Assembly: GCA_965153455.1 (NCBI GenBank)
Contig: OZ234496.1
Coordinates: forward strand, 1,550,001 to 1,614,000
Direction: 5' to 3'
DNA from: Sphagnum compactum
Taxonomy: Eukaryota; Bryophyta; Sphagnopsida; Sphagnales
Length of the DNA: 64,000 nt
Shown: positions 13,627 through 23,978 of the stretch, one piece after another
Position numbering within the stretch: the stretch's first letter is position 1
Layout: the number at the start of each line of letters is the position of its first letter
The notes under the pieces: generated by a model
Database searches by the model: none
Seen by the model: the letters and a program-made list of their open reading frames with translations, nothing else
Told to the model about the DNA's origin: nothing
Translations under genes and position numbers: made by a program

Positions 13627-13930
13627 TGGCCTTGCCATTTACATTAAAAAGTATCTTGAGGCAAAAGAAGAATCGTGGAAACTCAAATATTTCACCATGC
13701 AAAAATATAGTCTTCAAAAAATCCTCTATAAGAAACCAAAACCCTTCAAGATATTGTAACTCTATAACTAACCTCAGGTTTCAACACAAGCCCAAAATAC
13801 CATCTTTTGAAAATCCTCATATGAAACTTACACCTACTAGCGAGGGGTCAAAATCCCTTAAGCTATTATACTCTATAATGAATCTGAACACAATATCCTT
13901 AAGGGGCCTTGGAAGTAGGCAAGGCCAACA
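13627..13930 (+). repeat. dispersed repeat copy 1 (about 304 bp)
   Basis: This segment, from TGGCCTTGCCATTTACATT to GGCAAGGCCAACA, recurs in the same orientation at 33264-33573 with mostly single-base differences and small indels. It has no coding potential. It is probably a fragment of a non-autonomous transposon or an LTR. Its ends share the palindrome-like blocks TGGCCTTGCC and GGCAAGGCCA. Confidence 0.85.
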
Positions 13931-14049
13931 AAAACATAATCATCTTCTTCCAAAAAAGCCAAACTTGTTGTAGAACAACAAGGCCAAGATAGAAAAAATT
14001 ACTTCCAAAACATTCTCCAAAGATCTTTCATTTCCTTCACAAATTGTTC

Positions 14050-14235
14050 AGTTTTTGAAATGATGAATTTTTCAACCTTCCAAATTCCAATGGAAAACCC
14101 ACCAAAAAAAAAAAAAAAAAAGGTTCTGTTTTCCATTAAATCTTGCTTTTCCATTTGGAATTTGGAGGTTTTTGAAAACCAGAAATGAAGGAAGGAAAGA
14201 GAGAAGAGAGAAGAGAGAGAGAGAGAGAGAACAAA
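14050..14235 (-). repeat. inverted copy of the 12.1-12.7 kb tandem unit
   Basis: Read on the - strand, this stretch contains the same ordered blocks as the tandem array: a CT-rich run, then TTTTCAAAAACCTCCAAATTCC, shown here in two parts as TTTTCAAAAACC and CTCCAAATTCCAAATGGAAA. It therefore belongs to the same repeat family in opposite orientation, about 1.5 kb away. A long - strand open frame at 13999-14634 that crosses it is repeat-derived. Confidence 0.7.
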
Positions 14236-14341
14236 CAAACAAACAAACAAACAAACGTTCAAGTCTCTAGAAACAAGAGAGAGAGAGGGAGAGTGAGTGA
14301 GAGAGAGAGAGAGAGAGAGAGTGTGTGTGTGTGTGTGTGTG
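14210..14341. repeat. cluster of microsatellites: (GA)n, (AAAC)n, (GA)n, (GT)n
   Basis: A GA run at about 14213-14231 is followed by AAAC repeats to about 14257, another GA run at about 14270-14320, and a GT run at about 14321-14341. The cluster lies 370-500 bp upstream of the beta-xylosidase start codon. Confidence 0.95.
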
Positions 14342-14711
14342 AAGAGATTGTGTTGGAAGCATGAGCATGACTGTTGGAGAGACTGTCTTGTCGTTACCAG
14401 ACCTACCAGTGCATTTGTTGAGATGTCACAAGATTGCAGTAGCAGCAAAAGCAGCAGCAGCAGCAGCAGCCCAATATTGTAGACCTCAGACTCCATTGAT
14501 TTCCTACTTGTATTAGACAAACTAACTTTGTTTAACAGCTCTCGGCAGTACTCACTCGGAAGAGCTTCTTGACATATGCTTGATTGAATCCAGAAGCAAG
14601 AAACCGTAAAATTCAGATCACAAAATTTTGACATGGGTGCAGTGCAGCATTGGGTATTGAGGATTTGTTTTTGAGGATTTGGATTTGGATGTTGTTGTTG
14701 TTGTTGCTGTT

Positions 14712-17700
14712 ATGGATTTGATGCCGGATTTGATGATTTCTGCAGTAGCTCAGCGGCATTTTCGTATCGGGATTTTGTCTCTATGGGTGTTGTTGCTATG
14801 GGTATTGCAGCAGCAGCTGCTAGCTGCTGCTGCTCCAGATCCGAGCTCTAGTACTAGATCAACAAGTTTTTTTTTTGCTGCAGCAGTTGATAAGGAGGAC
14901 GAGGACGAGGAGAAAGTACCGCAGTTTGCATGTGATTTTGGGAGGAATCCGCGACTGAGAACGTTTGCTTTCTGTGATAGAAACCTTTCTGATGATGTGC
15001 GAGTGAAAGATTTGGTATCCAGGTTGACGCTTGATGAGAAAATCACACAGCTTGTGAATTCCGCAGCCAGTGTTCCCAGTTTGGGCTTGCCCAGTTACCA
15101 ATGGTGGAATGAAGCTCTCCATGGCGTCGCCAGATCTCGAGGCGTCGACTTCACCGGCTCCGAGTTCTCCTTGCATGCAGCCACCAGTTTTCCTGTTCCT
15201 CTTCTCAGCTCCGCTTCCTTCAACTCCTGTCTCTGGCAACTCATCGGCCAGGCAAGAAGCTGCTGCTGAAGAATTGTCAGGAAGAAAATAAGATCTATCT
15301 ATCATCGCTGAGATTCTTCTTCTTCTGGTTGCCCTGCTACAGTTTTGGACTTTTTGTTTATTCTTGTGCAGGTTGTTTCAACAGAGGCAAGAGCATTCTT
15401 CAACCACAGAAGAGCAAACCTGACCTTCTGGGCTCCAAACATCAACATTGTCCGTGACCCACGATGGGGAAGAGCTCAAGAGACTTCAGGAGAAGACCCA
15501 ATTGTCGCAAGCATGTATGCAACTTTCTTCGTCAGAGGAATGCAGGATTGGACTCCTCCTCCACTGCCACTCAATTCCAATTGCCTGCCTGCAGGAGCAC
15601 CGGCAGCACCAGGACCATCAGCAACCAGGCTTAAGGTTTCCGCTTGCTGCAAACATTTTGTTGCTTATGATCTAGACAACTGGAAAGGCATGGACAGATA
15701 CCATTTCGATGCTCAGGTACCCAATTTTACTCTTCCTCACAAGCTTCAAATTCCAAGAACAACATAATCAATCTGTTTCTTCCAGGTTAGGGTTGAACTT
15801 GATGTGGAATTTGCATGATCTGTGGTGGGGTACCTACCTAACAGGTGACAGTCCAAGATCTGGAGGACAGTTTCACCCCACCATTCAAGAGCTGTGTGGA
15901 GGAGGGGAGAGCAAGCGGCCTCATGTGTTCATACAACAGGATCAATGGTGTCCCTGCCTGCGCAAGCTACCCCTTTCTCACTCAAACTGTTCGCAACACA
16001 TGGGGCTTTGATGGGTATGATGATGATGCTCTCTGCAGTTCCAAAACCCTTGTACACCTGCCTCCAACAAAACGGATGGATCATCACTCTGAAAAATGTA
16101 GTGCAATTGTTCTTGCAAGAATCTGTGATACATGTGTGTCTCATAATTTTGTTGTTGTTGTGCACCTGTAGGTATATTGTGTCAGATTGTGGGGCAATCC
16201 TTGACATGCAAAGGCTCACTCCTTACGCTGCTACTCCTGAGGATGCAGTAGCTTATGCTTTTAATGCAGGTGTGTATATTCCAACTTTCTGTTGTTCAGA
16301 AATTCTCCCCATTGTGAGGGTTGGTCAGCTGGTTGCATGACAATGTCATATAGCAGGATGTGGATTGATCTCACAAGGCACCAGACCACAGATTGTAGTG
16401 TACTGGATCTGCATGTTGGTTGACAAGAAGATGGGTTGCTTTTGTTCTTTTGGAGAGGATCTTTGATTCATAGTGAGGGTGCCAACCCAGTTTTACAAAG
16501 TTGATTAGGGTTGCAGTTTGTGAATGTGGGGAGTACATGAGAACTCTTACCAGAGATCTGTATGGTCTGGGTATTCTTGGTGGGACATGAAATCAGCTGG
16601 AGCAGCAAGTACTCAAGCTAACAGAATTATTGTGACATTGCTGGGTTTGTAGGTGTAGATGTGGAGTGTGGACATGTTTCTCTGAACAGCGCTTTATCTG
16701 CCCTGCAGCAGGGAATACTCAATGAATCAGTAATTGACAAAGCTCTCTTCTATCAGCTTTCAGTGCGCATGCGTCTGGGTTTGTTTGATGGTGATCCCAA
16801 ACAGCTCCCGTATGGAGCAATTGGAGTGAATCAAGTGTGCTCCAATGCCCATCAGGAGCTTGCATTGGAGGCTGCAAGACAGGGTACTGTGCTCCTGAAG
16901 AATGAAGATGCAACTCTTCCCTTCTCTCGTCAGGGCAATCTCACCTTGGCTGTCATTGGCCCCCATGCAAATTCCACTACAGATATGCTTGGCAACTATA
17001 AAGGTGGTGTACTTTTGTACTATGAATGAGGCTGAACTTGTGAACTTCTACCCTGGAGCCTCAAGACCTGCTATTTCTGAATGTTTTAGTCTAAATGTGA
17101 ACTTACTAAACTCCTGATGTGCAGGTTATCCCTGTAAGTACATCACCCCACTACAGGGACTGGCTGAGTTTGGTACCCGAGACAACAGGAGGGTGCTCTA
17201 TGCCCGTGGGTGCAGATCAACAGCATGTGTAAAAGGGGATCTCATCAGTATTGCAACATCTACAGCCGCTAAAGCTGATGCAGTGGTCATTGTAGTGGGG
17301 CTCAACCAGGCCCAGGAGGCAGAGAAACGGGACAGGGTAAGCCTTCGTCTCCCAGGTCGGCAAGAGGAGCTGATCTTGGCAATAGCTGGGAATGTGACAA
17401 GACAAGTCGCAATTGTGGTAGTGGTTATGTCAGGTGGCCCCCTGGACATGCGCTTTGCAAAGGAAGATGAGCGAATTCAGAGTATATTGTGGGTGGGATA
17501 TCCAGGTGAAGCTGGTGGACAAGCAATGTCTGAAGTCATTTTTGGTGACCACAATCCTGGTAAATATCCTCCTCTATCAGTTGCACACCTAAATCACTGA
17601 ATCTCCAAGTGAAACAAACAAACTTGCATGCCATCAGAGTGTGACAGAAAGATAGAGAGCTTCAAGAGATGAATCAAACCTGCTCGCTATGTTCATAACA

Positions 17701-18604
17701 AGTCTTTTTCCATTGACTTGCCAAACAAAGTGCCTTGTTGACTCATGGGTGCAGGGGGAAGGTTGCCTCTTTCATGGTACCCTGAGGAATACACAAGGAT
17801 CTCCATGACAGATATGCACATGCGCCCAAATCCAACTTTGGATTACCCTGGCCGCACCTACCGATTTTATACTGACTCAACAGTGTACGAATTTGGCCAT
17901 GGCCTCAGCTACTCCAGCTTCAGATGCTCCATTTTGTCTGCACCATTGACAATAAGAGCTCACCCTGGTTGATTCTGTACTTTACTTCAATTTCAGTAAA
18001 TTGACTCATGAGCAATCCCTCTTGTGTCAGTGTCCATGATGTTGTTCATGATATTGGTTGCACAGTCTCTAATTTCTGTGTGTATTGGAGTTTGATTGGT
18101 TACGGAAAAGCATATTACCATATAGTTTTTTTCTTTTTTTGGTTTGAAGGTTTTGTGTATCTGAAACCTGTGAAATTGACCAAAAAAGCAGGTGTATGCA
18201 TTCATGCTTTAATTGTACAATTTTATCTGGTCAGCATCATAATTTGGGTGTGTAATTTTTTGCCTCTCCTTGTTCCAGGTATCTGTAAAGACTCCAGTAA
18301 CATTGACATCAGAATCAAAGTCACGAATACAGGTGAGATGAAAGGCAGACACTCAGTACTTCTGTTTGCTGCATCACCAAGTGCAGGAGCCGATGGGGCT
18401 CCACTGAAGAAATTAGTGCGCTTCCAATTAGTCCAGCTGGAATCCGGCCAGGAATCTGAACTCATATTCAACTTGAATCCCTGCAAAGATCTTGGGACCG
18501 TAACAGAAGATGGCAGTCACATTCTGGAGATTGGAAGACACACGCTTTCAATCGGGACTGAAGGGACAAACATACATTCATTCCAGGTACATAGACCTCA
18601 ATAG
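14712..18604 (+). CDS. BXL: beta-D-xylosidase / alpha-L-arabinofuranosidase, GH3 family
   Basis: Secreted cell-wall enzyme that removes xylose or arabinose from xylan and arabinoxylan. Eight exons: 14712-15251, 15372-15716, 15845-16014, 16172-16269, 16653-17003, 17125-17559, 17755-17967, 18279-18604. All phases agree and give 825 aa, close to the plant BXL length. A hydrophobic segment ([16 protein letters not shown]) forms a signal peptide. The GH3 N-domain follows: [42 protein letters not shown], and YIVSDCGA with the nucleophile Asp. The GH3 C-domain has [32 protein letters not shown] and [10 protein letters not shown], then a fibronectin-III-like tail with KVTNTG. The start at 14712 is the first ATG in frame; the frame opens further upstream but without an ATG. 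Intron 1 begins with GC instead of GT. No lesion is seen. Confidence 0.95.
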
Positions 18605-19714
18605 TAGTCTGTAACTCTTCTCCCAAGGCAAGATCAGCTTTTGTAATGTAATCCGAGATCTTCACCCTTGTTGGGTGTTGTTACAATCACATAAATATGG
18701 GTTTGGAGGCAAGGCGGTATTACATTATGCCAACAAACTAGTGTCACCTTTGTAGAGATATAAGAGTGAGAAACAGGAACATTAGATACATAGAAACTGT
18801 GATTCTTATGCCAGTGACAAATTTGCATTGGAAGTTTACATGCAGATTGTCATTGAAACTTTCTCAATTAACTTCGCAGGACTTTAGGGTTTAGGGTTTT
18901 CTTTTTCTTTATGTAGAATTCATAATTAACATAAATGTAAATAGGGTGTTCAGAATTTGATTATGAGACATTAAATTTTTTTATTATTAATATTATTAAT
19001 ATTATTATTAACAGTGTTTTCTTTTCAATTTTGTGATGTTGCTCAAGTGGTGATCTTCCATAAGTATATTTAGCCAAATTTTGGGAGATTAAAAATATGA
19101 ATGTAAAACCTCTTAAGCACCCTTTCATATTGTAGGCAAATTGAGGTGATTTTGTAGTGATTTTAAAAGATTTTTTTTCCTTTTTTTGGCAAATTCTTTT
19201 TTTTTTTTAAAAAGGAATTTTTGGAACAAAACGCTCTATTTTCAAAATATTTTTCACAAAATGAGGAAACTTTGCCACAAAATTATTATTTTTTGAGAGT
19301 ATGAGGGGTTAAACAATTCATAGTTAAATTCATAATGTTCCGACCTATGGTGGAGAAGTTATTGAATATTAAACAATTTTGTCATTGAAAATGATATTTG
19401 ACATGCTCTATGTACTTGTTTGGGATTTTTTTTCTTTTTTTTCCAATTTTGTGATGTGAATCAAATAGAAACACCTATCACCAAACGCCATAATGGAGCA
19501 AGGGTGCCTATGACCAAAAATATACCCATTTACAATTGCTCACACGTTAGCCTAATATCGAACGCATGGTGGAAGAAGAATGTGATTTGCTTTTATCAAT
19601 CACCTGACCAAGGATATAAAATACATGATGTTTGATCATCTGCATGATCCCATCCCATTTTCAACAAATGACCTATTTGGAGATTAGGGTTCTTGGTGAT
19701 GGGGTTTGGAAGTT

Positions 19715-19868
19715 GTAATCGTGTTCATAAGTGTGCACATGAATAAAATTAGGACTCACAAAAATGGTAGGAAAAGTGTTTGGAGATAGGTGTAATCATG
19801 TTCATTAGTGTCCACATGAATAAAATTAGGACTCGCAAAAATGGTAGGAAAAGTGTTTGGAGATAGGT
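19715..19868 (+). repeat. 77-bp tandem duplication
   Basis: Copies at 19715-19791 and 19792-19868 differ at only a few bases. Each starts GTAATC and contains CACATGAATAAAATTAGGAC and GGAAAAGTGTTTGGAGATAG. Confidence 0.9.
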
Positions 19869-20154
19869 GTTTTTAAGGTTGGTTTAGGATTTAAGGTGTT
19901 CATTATACAAATGTGGGTGCCCTTAATAAAGGGGGAAGGTGTGAGAAATCTCTAGATTGATATGGGGTTGAATAAATAAAAACACGCAAGGATGGGAAAG
20001 ATAAGTGTTTGGAAATAAATGATTTTTAGATTGATTTATGGTCTAAAATTTTCATTATAGATGTGGGCACCCTTAATAAAGGTGAAGGGTGTGAGAAATC
20101 AAAACATTGTTGTGGAGTTTGTATTATTAAATGTTTGGTTAAAAGACTACTTTA
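19851..20154 (+). repeat. 152-bp degenerate tandem duplication overlapping the 77-bp one
   Basis: Units starting at 19851 and 20003 share AAGTGTTTGG, ATGTGGGTGCCCTTAATAAA and GGTGTGAGAAATC in order. The first overlaps the end of the second 77-bp copy, so two rounds of duplication with different periods are nested. Confidence 0.75.
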
Positions 20155-20453
20155 GGGCAAATTTACAAATCATTATAATTCATCATGGGATGAAATATGT
20201 TTGGTGCTGAAACAAACTAAAAACAACAAAGACCTCTATTAACATTATGTTAACCACATCTCCTACCAAAAAATTAGTAACAAAATTTTTGTGGAAAAGT
20301 GTTTCAATATATTGACATTATTTACTATCTTTACTAAAGAAGAAGCATGCCCAAAATTTCAAAATATGTTGAACATGAATTGCAAAACAATTTTGAATTT
20401 TTAATCTTTAGAGCCATAGGGTTAAGATCAATATTGCATGCAATGCACCTCTA

Positions 20454-20550
20454 AATCGTAATTCTATTGCATTTTGAGTGTAGCAAAAGTATTAGTGAAC
20501 AAGTAAAGGTGAAGGTAAAGGAAAAGTCTAAATGCAATAGAATTACGATT
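20454..20550. repeat. perfect 21-bp inverted repeat with a 55-bp spacer
   Basis: The arms at 20454-20474 (starting AATCGTAATTC) and 20530-20550 (ending GAATTACGATT) are exact reverse complements over 21 bp. It could be the core of a small foldback or MITE-type element or a hairpin RNA locus; no gene is nearby. Confidence 0.85.
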
Positions 20551-21169
20551 CAAAAGGTGAAAGTAAAGGAAGAGGTTGAATGCAACTTAAGAGTAGTTTA
20601 AGAGGTGAAGTAAATAAAAAACTTTTTAGTGTGCAAGTAATCTTACATCCAATGAATACATTTTCTCATGTATAAACAAGGTTTATAATGAAAAGTTTAG
20701 GAAATATTTGTACTCTTAATGGGTTACTAAACATGTGAAGGCTTTAAAGGTTGAAAGGAAAGTGATTCTCAAAACTTCCAATGTGTTCAACAACACCACA
20801 ACTTGATATTCACACCAACAATTTACACATCAACCATAAATGAGTTAGTTTGGGAAGATTTTAAAGAAAATTATGATTTAGTTTTAGATTTAAAGGGAAA
20901 AACAAATTATGCTCTTAATACTTACCTTACACTAACTAAATTTTTGTGGTCTTATTTTTAATTTAGGGAGAAAAAGGGAATACCACTTGTTGGTCTTGAA
21001 TGAAAGTCCCCAATTTGGTGGAAGTTAGGGCTAGGAAGATCAAATCAAGTATGATTATGCATGTGCCATGCAAAAGGAAAAGTAGCATGTTATATTAGCA
21101 AATTGTGGACAAGAAAAGTTTTTGGAGAAAAAGAACACTCCTTTTCAACTTGGAACACAACAACACCAT

Positions 21170-23978
21170 AAATCAACAAGAATAATCAAAGGCACATGAA
21201 CTAATTACAAAAGGTGATTGGATAATTGAATCTCTAAAGGAGACCATGGATGTTGTGGAAAAATGAGTTACATCATTGAGGAAGGCAAACTACCATTGGA
21301 ACATACCCCTAACATCACTATCAGACCACTTGAATGGCAAAACAAGATCTAAGAAGGTTGGTTCACTAGGTGTTTAATTAAAAGGCGAAGAGATAAAAGT
21401 TGTATCTTGGATTTTGGGCTTGCAAGACTATGGACTACCAATTACATTACAATAACCAAATTCAAGGTTATTGAATTGATACAAATTCAACCTACACCAT
21501 TCAAAGGTGGTATTAGTTCAAACACAAACATCCAAAAATCTCAATATGATTAACAAAGGGACTTGAATTTTTTAGGGCACAAGGATTGACCAAAGATGCA
21601 TGCATTTCTTTTTATTAAAACCTATAAACATTTTATAACTAGTACAATTACACTGCAAGAACACATATGGAACTCATACAAAACATGGATTTAGGTTGGC
21701 AGACAATCAAGACCAAGGGTGTTGGCAAAGAAAAATTCACAACAAGTTTACAACACAATCCCAAAATCAAGAGAGTGGTTGATAGTTAGTTGTGTTATCA
21801 ATGTAATAGGAAGCATTCTACTAGGATTCTACATTTTCAAGGGAAAAAAAATCAAAGATGATTACATTAAAGAATGTAAGCAAAGATCATGCAATGCAAA
21901 AAAAACCCATGGATGTCATTTTTTTAATTCAAGGAATAAATTTCGTTTTTTACAAGTTAGTACAAAGTGGCATTTCTCAATCCAATTGTTGTTTACTAAT
22001 CTTAGATGGACATGGATCATCACATGTTACTCTAAAAACAATAAAAAATGCACACCAAACCATATTAGGTATGATAACCTTGCCTTCACATACTTCCAAG
22101 TTACCACAAATTGCGTCATATTCCACTATGCATTCCACCCATTGTTGAGTGGAAATATCAAAATCCATTCAAATGGTTTAGGACTTTGTCGTAATGGACA
22201 TCGCTAAAAAATGGGTTGTGTGGCAATAGTTCCATTAATGATTCCACCCAACAATTTGTTCAATGGTTGCTCATGCATTTTCATTAAACATTCCACTATG
22301 CATTTCCATTCATCATCCACACAACATGTAGTGGTTTTGGCCGCTAATACATATATTTATTTAGGATTATTATTATTATTCAGATTTTCTAAACATACAA
22401 CCTATATATTCTTATTGTATGGTCAATGTACGGTCAATGTATAATCAACATACAACATGCAAAAGTCAACATATAACCCATATATGGTCAACAATATACG
22501 ACCGAAATACAATTGTTGGTATTAAGGTTTGAAACTTTGTCTCCTTGGAAACCATCCAAGATCTTTGCCATCCAACTACCATTTTACATTGTAATAAAAA
22601 ATGCCAAAAATTACATATATTCAATTATAAGTCAAATTGTTTGTGCATCCACTATGCAATTTCCACTGTACATTGTGCAATGTCGTTGTGCATTTTCCAC
22701 TATGCAATTTCCACTCTAAAATTTCCACTATGTATTTGCACTATGCAATTTGCACTATGCATTTCCACCATGCAATTTCCATTATGCAATTTTCACTTTG
22801 CATTTCCATTAATCCATGGAGTTTCAAACTTCAAGTGAAAACTTTGTGAATAAACATCAAGAATAACTCAAAATTCTATGGAAATTCATAAAACAAAATA
22901 TATTTTGTTTGCATCCATCTTACTCCCATTAAGTCCCTAGTGACACACAAATGAGAATGTAATTCCGTAGGAATTTTCCACTAAACATCCATTATTGTAG
23001 ATATTGACTGTCGAATCCAACTAGGATGTTTTGTGTTAGTGATTCTACCAACAACTAGTTGGGTGGTTGGCTTTAGTGGAATAGGACATAATTTTTGGTA
23101 TGTTTTCACATTATACATAGCCTTTAGATGTGAATTGTTTTTAACCATTCAAGTCGGCCTTTAAGAAAGAGAGAAACAACAACATGGTTAGAAATAATCA
23201 TAGAAAACTAAACAATGCTACACTAGTTAATTGGGTAGACAAAACACTAGACCAATTGTTGTTTAAGAAAAATATCAAATCTAACTTTAAGGCTACTAAA
23301 ATTTGACCTTTTAATCCCAAGGCCATGGATGAGACGACCAAACCCAATGATCTATATATATTAGCCCCAAACACCATGATTTAAATACATCAACCCCAAA
23401 CACCATGGGCATATTAAATAATGATAATGATAATTTAGATGATGCAACCAATGGAAATCAATGGGGGGGGGGGAATGGAGCTACAAAAATAATAATTATA
23501 TACCAATTACAATGGCACACAATGAAGGGGTCCATGATCATTCATATATACTTGAACAACCATAAACAAAATATTATGTGGAGGAGCCTAGGAATGAAGC
23601 AAAAATGGAAACAATAGATGAAGTCCAAATGCATTTAATAAATCTAACTATATCTATTCAAGAAACTCAAGCTATAGTTATTAAGGAAATTCAAACTACA
23701 TATACTCAATAAGTTTAGGTTGAAATCCATAAATTGCAAATTGTAACCCAGAACCACAGAAATTTGGGAACATGTTATTGTTAAGCTTACTTGCAAGAAA
23801 AATAAAAAGGATTGAACCATTAGTAGATTACAACAAGTCACATGTTGTAACATTTAATCAATATTTGGAGATGTTACAACAAAAGGTTACAAAAAAGGAA
23901 ACAAAAAAACAAAAAAAACAAAGAGACAAGAAATGGAGGAACAAAAAGTTCTATGAACAATTGAATGAACTTTTGTAG
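21170..23978 (+). mobile_element. decayed pogo/Tigger-like (DDE_1) DNA transposon, interrupted
   Basis: Ordered transposase pieces are readable with stops and frameshifts. At 21,270-21,370 the psq-type helix-turn-helix gives SLRKANYHWNIPLTSLSDHL followed by NGKTRSKKVG. About 21,490-21,600 gives the linker PTPFKGG...AQGLTKDA. The DDE domain at 21,670-21,870 reads WNS(Y)KT, VLAKKNSQQVYNTIPKSREW, GFYIFKG and DDYI, where the family's first catalytic Asp in the NSDETG motif is replaced by Tyr. About 21,980-22,110 gives LLILDGHG (second Asp kept) and LPSHTS. After about 1 kb of foreign DNA it resumes at 23,155-23,350 with LVNWVDKTLDQLLFKKNIKS and NPKAMDE, and ends near 23,800-23,978 with PLVDYNKSHVVTFNQYLEML plus a Lys-rich tail. 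The transposase is inactive. Terminal repeats were not identified. Confidence 0.85.
22110..23150. repeat. insertion inside the transposon carrying a TTTCCACTATGCAA minisatellite
   Basis: The transposase reading is lost after LPSHTS and returns near 23,155. In between, 22645-22815 holds about ten imperfect copies of a 14-17-bp unit close to TTTCCACTATGCAA, with scattered copies at 22120-22140 and 22285-22310. The 22390-22510 stretch also repeats GGTCAATGTA/GTCAACATA words. Whether this was a separate element or local expansion is not clear. Confidence 0.7.

Larger units (their letters stand above)
18605..21169. other. repeat-rich intergenic DNA, no gene seen
   Basis: It starts with the 3' flank of the xylosidase gene, including a short TTTAGGG doublet near 18888, then AT-rich DNA. 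It contains the tandem and inverted repeats listed separately at 19715-20154 and 20454-20550. One 65-bp stretch near 19021-19085 resembles the sequences around 32661-32735 and 26745-26809. Confidence 0.5.

Noticed and set aside
13999-14634. 211-codon - strand open frame with Ser/Leu/Thr-His runs
   Set aside because: It is made of GA/GT microsatellites, a Leu run from CAG repeats, and the inverted repeat unit; no conserved sequence.
21719-22207. 162-codon frame as an independent gene
   Set aside because: It is the DDE-domain piece of a dead pogo-like transposase and runs into minisatellite DNA.
22645-22815. CRISPR-like array
   Set aside because: Units are 14-17 bp, directly adjacent and degenerate, without unique spacers; this is a plant minisatellite.
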